This document shows positions 32,727 through 45,606 of a DNA stretch of 64,000 nucleotides, one piece after another. Origin of the DNA: Rhipidocladum racemiflorum (lineage: Eukaryota; Streptophyta; Magnoliopsida; Poales; Poaceae); the NCBI GenBank assembly GCA_036346355.1, contig JAYEVF010000031.1, positions 868,001 through 932,000 on the forward strand, given 5' to 3'. A program made the translations under genes and the position numbers. Position 1 is the first letter of the stretch, and each line of letters opens with the position of its first letter. The notes beneath the pieces are model-generated. The model worked only from the letters and a program-made list of their open reading frames with translations, was not told where the DNA came from and did not search any database.

Positions 32727-33337
32727 AGTGGGATGTCCGAGACGGGGGTCCCGCAGGAGAAGCCAACGCCCAACTGGGCCGAGGACGGAGTAGTAGGCCC
32801 AGAGACTAGAAGCACTATGAAGAGCCCATAGCCATGGCCCTACTTCTTCCCCAAGGCAGCAGGTTGTCCCCTCGACGAAGCTTCGCGCCGCGTCAGGACA
32901 ACCCCGTCGAAAGTAAAGCCTACGACCTGGCACCGGCAAAACCTGTAGGCACCAGAACCTGGCGGATCGGCAGGATGGGTCGGGAAAGGAACGACCAAAT
33001 CCCCTAGACGTAGTGGGGCTCGGCAGACAGAAACAAACCACATACTCATGAATCCACCTTGTCCAGGGCCAGGTGGCACCCTTTTGTAATGTACCCTTCC
33101 CCCAGTATATAAGGGGGATGAAACAACCCTTAAAAGGGGAGAGGGGAAAAAACAGAAGAGAAAAAGGAGACCACATCCAGATATCCAAGAACACAGGACT
33201 AGGGTATTATCTCCTCCGTGAGAGCCCGAACCTGTCTAAAAAGACCGTCCTCGCATCCTGTGTTACCATCTTGCTCTGATCTCGCACGAATCCCCTAGAA
33301 TCACAAATCTCATTGCCGGCGGAACCAATCGTCGACA
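32727..33337 (+). repeat. 3' LTR of the Tat-type element T
   Basis: Starts (A)GTGGGATGTCCGAG and ends AATCGTCGACA. By eye it is about 97% like the 5' LTR, with small deletions (for example TTACCA near 33265). TATA box at 33106-33113. The first base is A where the 5' LTR has T, so the terminal TG is damaged. The flank AGAGG (33338-33342) matches the left flank. Confidence 0.9.
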
Positions 33338-33825
33338 AGAGGTGCATTAGAAGATACACAACTAAGACATGTATGCACCAAGTCAATATGAAGCAATGAA
33401 GTTTAACTCTAGTTAACACAAGCATATTAAAAACAAAGCACATAATGAACTCAAATGAATATATATTTGCACAAGCAATTATGACATGAATCATTGTGCA
33501 CATATGAAATCAACAAGTTACTTAGAGTTCAATATGCATTTGCTAAAGAGGAATGCAATGACAAATATGGAAGGAATACCGAGATTGCATACCTTATTTT
33601 TGCTTAACCATCCCAATTGATTTTCCTCTAAAATAGATGAGACTAATATTCAACTAGGAAATAAACATGTTAGTCTCATAACAATATAAACATATTAGAG
33701 GTTTGTCATTTGTTAAGCACTAAGTTAAGCATTTGTACAATTACATTGATTGACATTACATGCGTTTGTTATTAATCGTTTATCATTAATCACCAAAACA
33801 ACATAAGTGCCTAGATGCACTTTCA
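33338..33825 (-). repeat. SIRE-like copia LTR, 5' piece (LTR start)
   Basis: On the minus strand the LTR starts TGAAAGTGCATCTAGGCAC (33825 leftwards), preceded by a polypurine tract AAAAAGTGGGAG. Joined to 18600-19207 and 15431-16402, at least 2.06 kb of this 3' LTR is present. Its other end lies beyond the N3 insertion. Confidence 0.7.
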
Positions 33826-35074
33826 ATCTCCCACTTTTTGGTGATTTATGACAAACGATTTAACAAATGCACCAAAGGACAATATAAAGATATTTAGCAT
33901 TGAAATGAACATGGAGAATGAGTAAGAGATCATACTTACAAATATTCTCCCTCTTTTTCATTGTCCCTTTTTGTCAATGGATTAGGGGGCATTTGATAAG
34001 TCCACATATTCTCCCCAAATATTCTCCCTCTTTTTCGTAATCGATTAGGGGGCAATTGATAAATCCATAAATTCTCCCCCTTTGTCATTAATCCCAAAAA
34101 GAATAACCTTTTCTCCCTCTAGATTGAACACTCAATAAAAAGATTAGGAAGAACAAAATAAAACAAAGGAGCTAGTAATAAGACAATGATATCAATGATA
34201 TTAAGCTCCCCCTAAATCTAGGCAAGATATGATATCAATTATATCCAAGATTTAGGTGATTGATGTTTCCAATTGAACAAATTTAAAGTTGTCATGATTA
34301 ACAAGATATAAGTGAAGCTCAAACATGACAATTGAATAAGATACCAATCGATGATACCAATTAATGAAACCAATTGAAAACACCAATTGAAATGAACAAC
34401 ACCATTTAGAATGAGACAATTGAGCATAATGGTGTGCAAAGACATTATTGAATATGGTCAAAAGGAAATACGTCCTTTGTCGGTTCTTATCCACCGCATG
34501 CTCGAAGTGGTCATGATCAACTAGCACGGCCTTAGATCCCTCGGACTATGGAGCTCATCTCTTTTTCCTTCATCCCACCATCGACGTTGACACCTTTTCC
34601 AATTCCTTGAACATCAATAGACAAGCACGCAATTTCCGGGAAAAAATATCTTTCAACTTGACCCTAGTTAGTTTGATAATGTCTAGGTACAATATGCAAG
34701 ATATAGATAATAAGCATGATAGAACCACTTGCATGCAATTTTTTTTCAAATTTAAGATACCAATTGAAGATCTTGTAATATTAACTTACAAGAAGGATTG
34801 AAACACATTCAATTTTAACTCTTGAAATCCTCTTTTAGCAATTATCTTCAATACATTCAAGAGAGGAATCACTTTGAGGCTAAGATACAATTAAGTCCAG
34901 TTTCTAAAAGAACTTAGCGAAAGGATGCACTTTCAATGGAATGAAAACTTAAATAGATAAGCTCCACTTAGAAGCTTGGAGCAATGAAAAAGCTCACTTA
35001 GTTTTCATCCTTCAAAGGCTTGCCAAGATACCAAATGAAAGAACTAAAGCTCAAAGCAAAGGAAGGTATCTCAA

Positions 35075-35198
35075 GGTTATTTGAAACTAATTCAAATAAC
35101 TCACTTCATTTTATTAGGCTTTACGATAAACATCGTGATTCTATTGCAGAATCCAAACTCTTGCCTAATAGGGTTAAGCGAGAAACCCAACGCAAATA
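35075..35198. repeat. ~120-bp direct duplication (second copy 35929-36050)
   Basis: GGTTATTTGAAACTAATTCAAATAAC...CATTTTATTAGGCTTTA...TTGCCTAATAGGGT is present twice, about 855 bp apart, with scattered differences. Each copy contains the inverted pair GTTATTTGAA/TTCAAATAAC. Confidence 0.85.
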
Positions 35199-36269
35199 CC
35201 ACTTGAGAAATTAGATACCAATTGAAAAAACTATCTCAACAGAGATGTTTGATGAACTTGTTTCGAGAAAGAGCATAAAGAAATTTTCATTAACGAACAA
35301 TGCTCAAATGGAATTTCTCCTCTTTATGTATTTCAATTCATAAAGAACCTCACATAGAGAGTTCTTAAGCGATTGAACGTACAATTTAAGCTTATGGAGA
35401 ATCCAACTCAAAAGACTTTGTGTATCAAAACAATGCTACAAAGAGGCAACATATACCACTTGTAGAAAATTTGAAGTTCATTGATACCAATTGGATAAAT
35501 CAAATAAGATGAAACCCCTTGGAAACACGATAAATGAATAACGCTCTCTTGATACTTCTTATTGGATGAAATCACAAAGATATTGATACCAATTGAAAAA
35601 TAGTCGATTAAATCGATGAGTATCAGATAAATTAACCATTTAAGGGAATCAAAGAGCAACTTGAATGCTTTAGAGTAAAACAATTGAGGATACCACTTGG
35701 AAACATTTAAATGCCCAAAACTTGACATAAATAAGCTACCCAAGATATTTAATAAATGAATCATGGAGCTATTTTGCATTTGAATTGCTCAAGTTTTGTC
35801 TATCCATAAGATCAAGTGAATATCACTTTTGAAATCAATTGAATACTCAAAACTGATTCCAACTTACACTCTCAAAGTCTCAAAAGATGCAAATAGCAGC
35901 ACAAAAAGGCAAGTAAGAGTATCACACGGGTTATTTGAAACTAATTCAAATAACAAACCTCATTTTATTAGGCTTTACAATAATCATCATGATTCTCTCG
36001 AAGAATCCATAATTTTGCCTAATAGGGTCATATGAGAAACCCCACATACAAGTTACTTGAGAGAAAGATATCATTTTAAAATCTATCTTAAGTATTTTGC
36101 ATGAAGAATCTTCTTTCAAATAAGATGCAAGATTTTTGAATTTTTGAACAAAGAAGCTTTGGGAATACAAGAATCTTTTCCAAAAAGAATTCTTGAAAAA
36201 GGAAGCACCAATCAAAAGATTTCCCAAAGCTAAAATTGAAATAGATCTTGACAACAGGCTGTACACAGA

Positions 36270-36420
36270 TTGGACATTCTGATATAAGTATCGGGTGTTC
36301 CGATGTGTGTAGACCTCCAGAAATCGAATATTCCGATATTTGATATCGGATGTTCCGATGAGCACTAAGCTCCAGGAAACAATTGGATTTTCCGAATACA
36401 AGTCGGATGTTCCGAAGAGA
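36270..36420. repeat. CGGATGTTCCGAT-type repeats
   Basis: Variants of TATCGGATGTTCCGATG and GAATATTCCGATATT recur about every 25-50 bp. They resemble in style the CCGGATACTCCGG arrays of the LTRs at 12879-13080 and 15801-16003. Confidence 0.75.
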
Positions 36421-36524
36421 TGAAATCTTGCAAATGAAATCCAAATGAATTGAGATCTTCAGGGAACTAATTTTAGACTTTTTCAAACAATTTTAGAATA
36501 AGTTTTGTTTGCAAAGAATTTTCT

Positions 36525-37060
36525 TATAACACCTCGGCATCTAGTATGCCCGAATGCTACCAAACATAGACTAAGCAACCTCTAAATACCACAAATACAA
36601 GTAAATTACAGCAAAGGCACGAATGCTAAAAACCGAAATTTCGGCAATATCTCCTTTGTTTTAACATGAATTGAAGGAACAACAATAGCATAGCAATATA
36701 TGGCAATATAAGAGGCATCTAAAAATAGCAATAACTAAAGGCATGACAGCAATAAAAGTCTAATTCCAAGCATTAAATGTCTCCATGAACCAAACGAACA
36801 ATAAGACTCTCATAACGCCAAACTAAACCATAAATCAATAAGCATCACACTTAGTTTATTATCAAGACCCAATTGAATGACTTGTGGGAACAAATGAATG
36901 AAGCTACGTGAAGAAGTGTGACTATTTCCCTTCACCTCATGCCGGTCTCATGGTACCTAAAATAACAAGAAAGCACAAGCGTGAGTTCAACACTCAGCAA
37001 GTATATTGCAATGGTACAAAAGAACAATTACATGGCTACAACAACTCACATCATGACTAT
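36525..37060 (-). repeat. LTR fragment L1 of the non-autonomous family
   Basis: Starts TATAACACCTCGGCATC, one base different from the usual TGTAACACC, and matches the first ~540 bp of the other LTRs up to CACATCATGA. It is then interrupted by L2 at 37061. The remainder must lie beyond the right edge of the window. Confidence 0.82.
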
Positions 37061-39303
37061 TGTAACACCCTGGCATTTAATATGCCCGAATGCTACCAAA
37101 CATAGGCTAAACAACATCTAAATACCATAAACTAAGATAAATTACAGCATAGGAGTAAATGCTAAAACCAAAAATTTCGGCAGCATCTCCTTTGTTTTTC
37201 CATGAATTGGAGCAAGAGTAATAACAAGGCAAGTTATATCATAGCATAAGACATCTAAAACAGCAATAACAATAAATAAAGCATCACTTATGTCTAAAAT
37301 AAGGAATTCAACCATTCCAACAAATATAACAAACCAAACGATGAACTCAAGCCCATACACCAAGATTCATGGCACTAATCATTATTATCATGGCTCCCAC
37401 TGATTAAACTCTATAATAATGTGAAGCTACGTGTAGAAGTGTAGCTAATGCCCTTTTCCCGCATGCCAGTTTCATGGTACCTAAGAAAAACAACATAAAC
37501 ACAAGCGTGAGTTCACCACTCAGCAAATATATTGCAATGGAACAAGAAAATACATTCTAATACCTTCATCACCTCTTTTCACATACAACATCATACACAT
37601 CTCATATTCATAGCGTAAGCATATCATTGACATCATCATATATCATTATCATATAACATCCTCATATAATGCAATGCAATGCGATGCACATATCTCCTGG
37701 AAACTCATACCGGTATGGTTGAGTACACACCCGTCGGTGTGCACCCTCTCCCCCCTTTCATCCCGAAGATGGAGGGTGCCTACTCCTCGCTTCCCCACAC
37801 CGCGGTGGATGGAATCACGATGTAGGACTTACTCATTGGCTCTTCAGAATAGTCATAACTTTCTCACCGACCTTCCCGGACTAGTTATGACTTTCTCACC
37901 GCTCGGGCCATGTATCATGCCATTTATGCAAACATGCCAACAGCATAAATCACTTGTACATTAACACATGGCTTCACAGCATAGTAAGCATATTCATCAT
38001 ATCATTGGCAATCATTAAAGCATGGCATGTGAACATATCATATATTAAATTTCAATCACAACCGATCAAGCAAACTATAACCCGCTACCCATTCCAATAC
38101 ACTTGCCTCAACCACGGGCGACGGATTGGCGAGAAGTAGAAGGCACTCCCGGGGTCACACCACCTGCACATAGGGACCACACACTCACAATCATGTCCAT
38201 AAAACAGTACGCAAACGCTCTTCTACCGCGACATCGCCAACGACTCGCAAAACCCATAAACAGAGGTTCTGTCCCGTTGGGACAACAGCCTTCCAAAAGG
38301 CACAACTTGAGTTCTAAGACTCCGAATCAATTAAACTAGTACATCCGTGCGTAGCTTAGGAAATTTCCTAACTTTTTCTAAGTATACGGAAAGACTGATT
38401 CGGATTCTAAAGTTGTTTAATCTACAAAATACCGTGATCTATTCCAATCACGTCACAGATTTTAAATCGTTAAGTAAAACGATCATAACTTTCAAACGGC
38501 TGGGCGGAATTGGACGTTCTTTATACCCACAGAAAGATATTGAAATTACCTACAACTTCTTCAACAGCCGTATGACCAAATTCCGAATCTAAATTGACGA
38601 AAACCCAAACCCTAGGTCGACTGCTCATGCTGCCCAAAACAAAGAACGTGGCAAACTCAAGATTTCATCTAATCTACTCAATTCCAGCACCACCAATTGA
38701 TCTAAAAACGAGATAATGACCCTATAAACAGTACCTAGACCAACCCCAAGGATTCCCATGGCCATACCTTCGCCCGATGCAAGAAAACCCAATAGATCTC
38801 CTCCCGGTTCACGCGATCTCCTTCCTCGCTCCAAATCCACCGGATCTCCTCGTCGCGGAGCACTCCAATGGATGGATCTTCGAGGTGGTGAGGTCAAGAA
38901 CTCACCTAGGTGCAGCAAGGGAGGTGGAGAGGTGGTGGAGAGGGTGGTGGCACAATGGGAGAGGCTTGCGGGAGGTGGAGGCGCCCAAGGAGGAGGTGGG
39001 GAGGTGTGGGAGGCGGCTAGGGCACTTGGGGGCGCAAGGGGCAGGCGTGGGGGCGCAAAAGAGGCAAGGGGAAGGCCCCCAACCAGGACTCCTACTTCCA
39101 ATTGGACTCAAACTCCATCCAACCAAAGCCCACGACCCCTTCTCTTAGGCCCAAAACTCCCCGGAAAGGCCCAAACTCCCGGAAACGGCCCGGAAACGCT
39201 AATAACCTCCATACCTTATCGTTTTAACCTAAATTTCATATTTCATAATGTTTTTGACCTCATCATCCACATAAATAAGGTTACAACACTCCGTGGTGTC
39301 ACA
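37061..39303 (-). repeat. 3' LTR of element L2 (2.24 kb)
   Basis: Ends TGTAACACC and GGTGTCACA. The C-run at 39307-39313 is the minus-strand polypurine tract, so this is the 3' LTR of a minus element. It contains the hairpin series 37706-37892 and a conserved C-rich/G-rich right end. It inserted into L1 after GACTAT. Confidence 0.9.
37706..37892. other. LTR hairpin series, copy in L2
   Basis: CATACCGGTATG (37706-37717), GTACACACC-CGTC-GGTGTGCAC, CCTTTCATC/GATGGAGGG, CACACCGCGGTGGATGG, and perfect AGTCATAACT (37851-37860) with AGTTATGACT (37883-37892). Confidence 0.68.
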
Positions 39304-42097
39304 TTCTTCCCCCCTTCAATAGGATTTGACCTCGAATCTGAGACACGCCACTTCGAAAACAACCAAATCAAAGGGAGCTATGGTTCACACCTCAGAACCC
39401 GCTTAAAAGCCCCTATGATTTGCACCAGCCAATACTCAGAACAAGGAGCTAAGGCTCGAAGACTGACGGCTCTAAAAACAACTTCACATTCAAAACTTGC
39501 CAGAATTCTTACTCAACATTGAAACACAAAAGCACTCACATACGGCCTCAGCACAACCCAAGCGGTAGGTTAAAGTCCCAAACAGACCACGAAATAAAAC
39601 AGTCTCACACTCCTCATTCCATGCATTCCTTGGCACTAAAGTGCCCGATCCCTTTAACCAAAGCTACTCTCCAGAAGGACATGGTACCAACTTCTAGATC
39701 TCTCTTCCGCTCCCACGCACAAAAGTGATTCACGTCTCAACCTCTCAACTGTGGTTCGTCGTATTCAAGGCAGCGCCAAACCAAGTGAGACCACGACACT
39801 CTAAGATTACTAACTGCTCGAACCAACGGGGCTACATGCTGATCTTTTACAACAATACCAACACCCACCCCACTACCACCGAAAGGAGAAGCTTACGTTA
39901 TGACAAGGGTTCTGAAAACCCGCAAATTCAACAACAACCGAACATTCCTCTTCGGTTGGCACAACACGCTCAAAGATCGGCGACAAAAGATCCAATACTG
40001 TTCAAAAACATAAAGCAATTACTAGTAACCACCAAGTGGTCCACTAATAATTTTATCAACCCTGTCGAGGAACACCTCAATGATAATTCTCCAAGAAAAT
40101 TTGAATTGGGTTATACCCAACCTTCCTTTACTCTTCACTTCCAAACTAGTTACGATCAACCACTAGCAACGCCTAATATCTTAGGTCATTACCAACCCAC
40201 ACTAAATTTTCCTTTCTTAGAAGGTCTCGCCCTCGCATTCTTCATTTTAAAGAATCAGAACAAAGGGTACAATCATTTAGTAAGCTCAAACATAAGCCAT
40301 GAACCCAAACTGATCCACATGCAACAACTCAAATCCTCAAAACGCTTAAAACCACTTTGGGAAGAATTCGGCAACATCCAAAGAGCACACATTTTATTTT
40401 TCTAAGCCAAAATCGCAAAGAAAACTTGAATCTCTTACAGCAGAGCCAAAAACACCAGAGATTAATCCCCCTTTCTTTTCATACAAGAAAATAATGGAAA
40501 TCTCGATTCATGACATGAATGCAACCTTTTCAAGAGCACTCCGGATTAGTCATATATCCATATATGACTTTCTCACCGACCTGGCTCATCGACTCCTTCA
40601 TGATTAAATATGCATAAACAATGTCTCATTTTCCTTTTCATCATTCATTCATCATGTAACAACGGTACCGAATAGTCATTCACCAAATGACTTCTTCCTC
40701 GGTATCCAATAATGGAAACACAATTAACATCGAAGGTTGCAGAAATTCATATAGACTATGACGGCAGCATAGTTGACAGTAAAACACCACGTCGCACCAC
40801 ATCCCACATCAATTGAAAACTGAACTTGCAAAACATTGCATTTCATCCAAATTCAACATTTTGGAAGAGAACATCAAAATTTCAAGTCAAGCATCTGCTC
40901 CCACAACCGTCACAAATTTTCTCAAGGAGAGGGAAACTCATTTCCAAAAAGGGAACACCTCACTAACAAAACCACATTATAAAACAATAATAAAACCCAC
41001 CTTTTTGAAGCACTCGTAACCATCACACACATTATGCAAATAAATCCAACTCTAATCAAAAAGAGTTACAAATTAAATCTCAAGAGTTTCCAACACAACC
41101 CACTATGTCCATATGCTTCCGTTCAAATTTATTCCAAAGATAATTCGGGGTGAGCCTTGAAGGAAGCGCGATCCACTCAAAATCTTTTGGGTGTAAATCC
41201 ATACTCATAACACAAATTAAACAAAATAGCCATAACCCAAAGATTGGCACCAGTAGCTACGGGTTTTAGGGAGACTCAGAAACACAACACAAGGAATACC
41301 TTGACCGAAGGCATTCAACCAAAATGGCAAACAACCAAACCAGTTCAAAAGGTTTTAAACACCAGCTCAGCATGAATCCCACCATATCTTGTATTCCACT
41401 ACACTTACCATTTAAGCATTCAATAACCACTATTTACTCATCAAGAGAGTCCAACTGGAATTATCAAAATTTTACATAACAATTTCTTTCTCTGGTTAGC
41501 ATTCCCAACACTTTTAATTAAGGTTTAAGATGCTTATCACAAAGACACCCAACCATGACTACATTGACATGATCCCCACGGATCACCAAATCATATAACC
41601 ATGTCTTCTATATTTCAAACATAGTACTTCAACAGCTACTTGAGCATGGTCAACCTATCAATTTATACTATCCATACGTCAAAATCTTGACAATTGAAAC
41701 TTGTTCAATCAATAAGATGACTTCAACAATTAAGTAATATCTCTACAAGATAAAATTCGTAAATAGGATTCTAAGATATGCATTCATTAAGATTAAAACC
41801 TTACATCATGTTAATTATCCATGGTCCACTCCATCACAACATGTTACAATAACCTCCATTTTTAACAAGAATTTTTCAAAAATTAATCTAAGCAATTACC
41901 ACCACTACTAAGTCGTCAATATCAATAATTTGCATAATTATCAATCAACAACATTACCTTTAGCTACCCTATACATCGGTTATAACAAAATTACCACCAC
42001 ACAACATACTCCAACTATTTAAAAATAGATTGAATACTAGCATTAACACTGCCCTTAACAACATCATTAACAATAAGTCTTATGTCTTCTCAATTGA
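39304..42097 (-). mobile_element. Non-coding internal region of L2 (partial)
   Basis: Similar throughout to 455-4273 and 49453-53552, with no recognisable retrotransposon protein. It includes the hairpin AGTCATATAT-CC-ATATATGACT at 40548-40569. It is interrupted by L3 at 42098 within a sequence that continues uninterrupted in L4 (TCTCAATTGATATCAATAC near 51920), so the insertion point is clear. The rest of L2 is outside the window. Confidence 0.8.
40548..40569. other. Conserved internal hairpin, copy 2
   Basis: AGTCATATAT and ATATATGACT are perfect 10-bp arms around CC. The third copy (50422-50443) has 9-bp arms around TCCT. ATTCATGACATGAAT lies just upstream in this copy. Confidence 0.7.
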
Positions 42098-42710
42098 TGT
42101 AACACCCCGGCATTTAATATGCCTGAATGCTACCAAACATAAGCTAAACAACATCTAAATACCATGAATTAAGGTAAATTACAGCAAAGGAGTAAATGAT
42201 AAAACCCGAGATTTCAGCAGCATCTCCTTTGTTTTAACATGATTTGAAGGAGCAACAACAGTATAGCAATACAAGGCAATATGAGAGACAACTAAAACAG
42301 CAATAATTAAAGATTTAACAACAATATAAGTCTATTTTCAAGCATTTAATGTCTCCAAGAGTCAAACGAACAATAAGACTCTCATATAGCAAAGCTAAAC
42401 CTTAAAGCAATAATCATCACACGCAGTTTATTATCAAAAACTAATTGAATGACTTGTGGAATCAAATGAGTGAAGTTACGTGCGGAAGTGTGACTAATTC
42501 CCTTCCCGCATGCCGGTCTCATGATGCGAAAACAACAAGAAAACACAAGCGTGAGTTCAAAACTCAGGAGCATATTGCAATGGTACAACAAGAACAATTA
42601 CATGGCTATATTATCTCACATCATGTAAACCATCTCATTCATGATCACATATCATTATCATCATCATTATGTATGCAATGCAATGTGATGCTCATGTCTC
42701 CTTGGAAACT

Positions 42711-42898
42711 CATACCGGTATGGTTGAGTACACACCCGTCGGTGTGCACCCTCTCTCCCATTCCATCCCGAAGATGGAGGGTGCCTACTCCACGCTTCCA
42801 AACACCGCGGTGGATGGAATCACGATGTAGGACTTTCTCATCGGCTCTCCGCAATAGTCATAACTTTCTCACTGACCTTCCCCGGACTAGTTATGACT
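42711..42898. other. LTR hairpin series, copy in L3
   Basis: CATACCGGTATG (42711-42722), GTACACACC-CGTC-GGTGTGCAC, CATTCCATC/GATGGAGGG, CACCGCGGTGG, AGTCATAACT...AGTTATGACT (right arm 42889-42898). Confidence 0.68.
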
Positions 42899-43326
42899 TT
42901 CTCACCGCCCGGGCCATGTAACATGTCATGTATGCAAATATACCAACATCATAATTAACTTCTACATTAACACATGGCATCATAACATAATAAGCATACT
43001 CATTATATCATTGGCAATCATTAAAGCATGACAAGTGATCATATCATATAAGCAATTTCATCTAGTCTCAACTAGTAGCCTACAAACCGCTATCCATTAC
43101 AATACACTTGCCTCAACCACGGGCAACGGATTTGCGGGAACTAGAAGGCACTCCCGGGGTCACACCACCTGCACATAGGTACCACACACTCAAAATCATG
43201 TCCACAAGACAGTACGCAAACCCTCATCTACCCCGACATTGCCAACTACTCGCAAAACCCAAAAACAGAGGTTCTGTCCCGTCGGGACAGCAGCCTTCCA
43301 AAAGGCATAACTTGGGTTCTGTGACT

Positions 43327-43331
43327 CCGAA
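43327..43331. other. Target site duplication CCGAA (left); right copy at 45602-45606
   Basis: Five identical bases on both sides of S2. Removing S2 and one copy rebuilds the L3 LTR. Confidence 0.9.
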
Positions 43332-45601
43332 TGTGACACTACGGAATGCCGAGACTTTATAAAATGTGGAATTAGAGATTGTGCCATTACAAAATGTGAA
43401 TGTTAAGGTCAAAAACATTATAAAATATGGAATTGGAGGTTGAAACCGTACGTTATGAGGTTAATTTGCGTTTCCGGGCCGTTTCCGGGAGTTTGGGCCT
43501 TTCCGGGGGAGTTTGGGCCTAAAGGAAAGGGTCGTGGGCTTTGATCGGATGGAGTTTGAGTCCTAATAGGAGTAGGAGACCTGTTTGGGGGCCTCCCCCA
43601 GCCCCTATAGGCATCCACACCCCTGCCCTTGCGCCCCCGCAAGTCCTAGCCGCCCCCCCACGCCTCCCCACCTCCTCCTTGTGGCGCCTCCACCTCCCCC
43701 ATTGCTCCCCATTGCTCCACCACCTCTCCACCACCTATCCTCCTCCCTTGCTACCCCTAGGGGAGTTCTCCACCTCCACACCTCAAAGATCCATCCGTTG
43801 GAGGCGCTCATGACGAGGAGAACCGGCGAGATTGGAGGCGAGGAAGGAGATTGCGCCAGCCCAGGAGGAGATCTATTGGGTTTTCATGCGTCGGGCGAAG
43901 GTATGGCCATGGGAATCCTTGGGGTTGGGCTAAGTACTGTTCTAAGTGTGTTTATCAAGTTTTTAGATCAATTGGTGGCGCTGGATTTGAGTAGATTGGA
44001 TTAGATCTAGAAGTTGCCACGTTCTCTGTTTCGGGCAGCATGAAGCGATCGACCTAGGGTTCGGCTTTTAGCCAAATTAGAATCAGAATCCGATTAAATG
44101 CGGACGTTGAAGAAGTTGTATATAATTTCATTATCTTTCTGTGGATATAAAGAACTTTAAATTCCTCCCAGCCGTTTGAAAGTTATGGCTATTTTACCGA
44201 GCGTGTTAAAATCTGTGACGTGATTGGAACAGATCACGGTATTTTGTAGATTAAACAACTTTATATTCTGAATCAGTCTTTCTGTATACCTAGAAAAAGT
44301 TGGGAAATTTCTAAGCTACCTTGAGGATGTACTCGTTTAATTGATTCGGAGTCTTAGAACCCAAGTTATGCCTTTTGGAAGGCTGCTGTCCCGACGGGAC
44401 AGAACCACTGTTTTTGGGTTTTGCGAGTAGTTGGTAATGTCGGGGTAGATGAGGGTTTGCTTACTGTTTTGTGGACACGATTGTGAGTGTGTGGTACTTA
44501 TGTGCAGGTGGTATGACCCCGGGAGTGCCCTCTACGTCTCGCCAATCCGTCGCCGTGGTTGAGGCAAGTGTATTGGAATGGGTAGCGGATTGTAGGTTGT
44601 TGATTGATTGAGATTGAAGTTTGAATATATGATATGTTCACATGCCACGCTTTAATGTTTGCCATTGATATGATGAATATGTTTAGTATGTGATGATGCC
44701 ATGTGTTAATGTACAAGTTATCCATGATGATGCCATGTGTTATCGTACAAGTTAATTATGATGTTGGCATATTTGCATACATGGCATGATTACATGGCCC
44801 GGGCGGTGAGAAAGTCATAACTAGTCCTGGAAGGTCGGTGAGAAAGTTATGACTAATCCGGAGAGCCAATGAGTAAGTCCTACATCGTGATTCCATTCAC
44901 CGCGGTGAGCAGGCGAGGAGTAGGCACCCTCCATCTTCTGGATGGAAGGGGAGAGAGGTGCACACCGACGGGTGTGTACTCAACCATACTCGGTATGAGT
45001 TTCCAAGGAGACATGAGCATCGCATTGCACTGCATACATATTGATGATGATGATGATATGTGACCATGAATGAGATGGTTTACATGATGTGAGATATTAT
45101 TGCTATGTAATTGTTTATGTTTGTACCATTGCAATATACTTGCCAGTGATGAACTCACGCTTGTGTTTATGTTGTTTTCTTTTAGGTACCATGAATCCGA
45201 CATGCGGGAAAGGGAGCTAGTCACACGTCATCACTTAGCATCACCCATTTAAACAATGACATGATAATGAAAGTATTGCCATGAAACTTGGAGTATTGCT
45301 TAACCGTGTGCTCGGTCTTATTATTTAATTCGTTTAGCTCATGAAGTGGTTGAATGCTTTATCCTGGACTTATATTGTTGCTATGTCACATGTTATTCCT
45401 GTTTTAGATGCTTTTCGTTATGATATAACTTGTGATACTGTTGTTGCTCCTTCAATTCATGTTAAAACAAAGGAGATGCTGCCGAAATCTCGGTTTTTAG
45501 CATATGCGCCTTTGCTGGAATTTTTGTTTAATTGTGGTATTTAGATGTTGTTTAGCTTATGTTTGGTAGCATTCAGGCATATTAAATGCTGGGGTGTTAC
45601 A
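43332..45601 (+). repeat. Solo LTR S2 inside the L3 LTR, opposite orientation
   Basis: Runs TGTGACACTACGG to GGGGTGTTACA (2270 bp), flanked by perfect CCGAA duplications (43327-43331 and 45602-45606). The interrupted sequence CTCCGAA-TCAATTAAACGAG is intact in sister LTRs, confirming the insertion point. S2 belongs to the same LTR family as its target but points the other way. Hairpin series 44813-44997, where the first palindrome has an extra T. Confidence 0.93.
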
Positions 45602-45606
45602 CCGAA

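Larger units (their letters stand above)
33826..36524 (-). mobile_element. 3' internal region of the copia element (non-coding)
   Basis: Right of the LTR start are several GGGGGAGAAT-type purine runs (minus strand), including a tandem doublet at about 33945-34080 (ATTCTCCCTCTTTTTC...ATTAGGGGGCA). There is then 2.4 kb of AT-rich sequence with the word GATACCAATTGA recurring many times. A ~120-bp segment is duplicated (35075-35198 and 35929-36050). 36270-36420 holds CGGATGTTCCGAT-type repeats. No copia gag, integrase or RT is seen, and no env-like frame is recognisable. Confidence 0.55.
42098..43331 (-). repeat. 3' LTR of element L3, left part
   Basis: Starts TGTAACACCCCGGC and is interrupted at CTCCGAA (43331) by the solo LTR S2. 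It continues at 45607-46518, total about 2.15 kb. It contains the hairpin series 42711-42898 and CTGTCCCGTCGGGACAG at 43274-43290. It inserted into L2's internal region after AATTGA. Confidence 0.9.

Noticed and set aside
31799..32766. Minus-strand frames through the 95-bp repeat as a repeat-containing protein
   Set aside because: 95 is not a multiple of three, so the frames drift from unit to unit; these are open by composition only.
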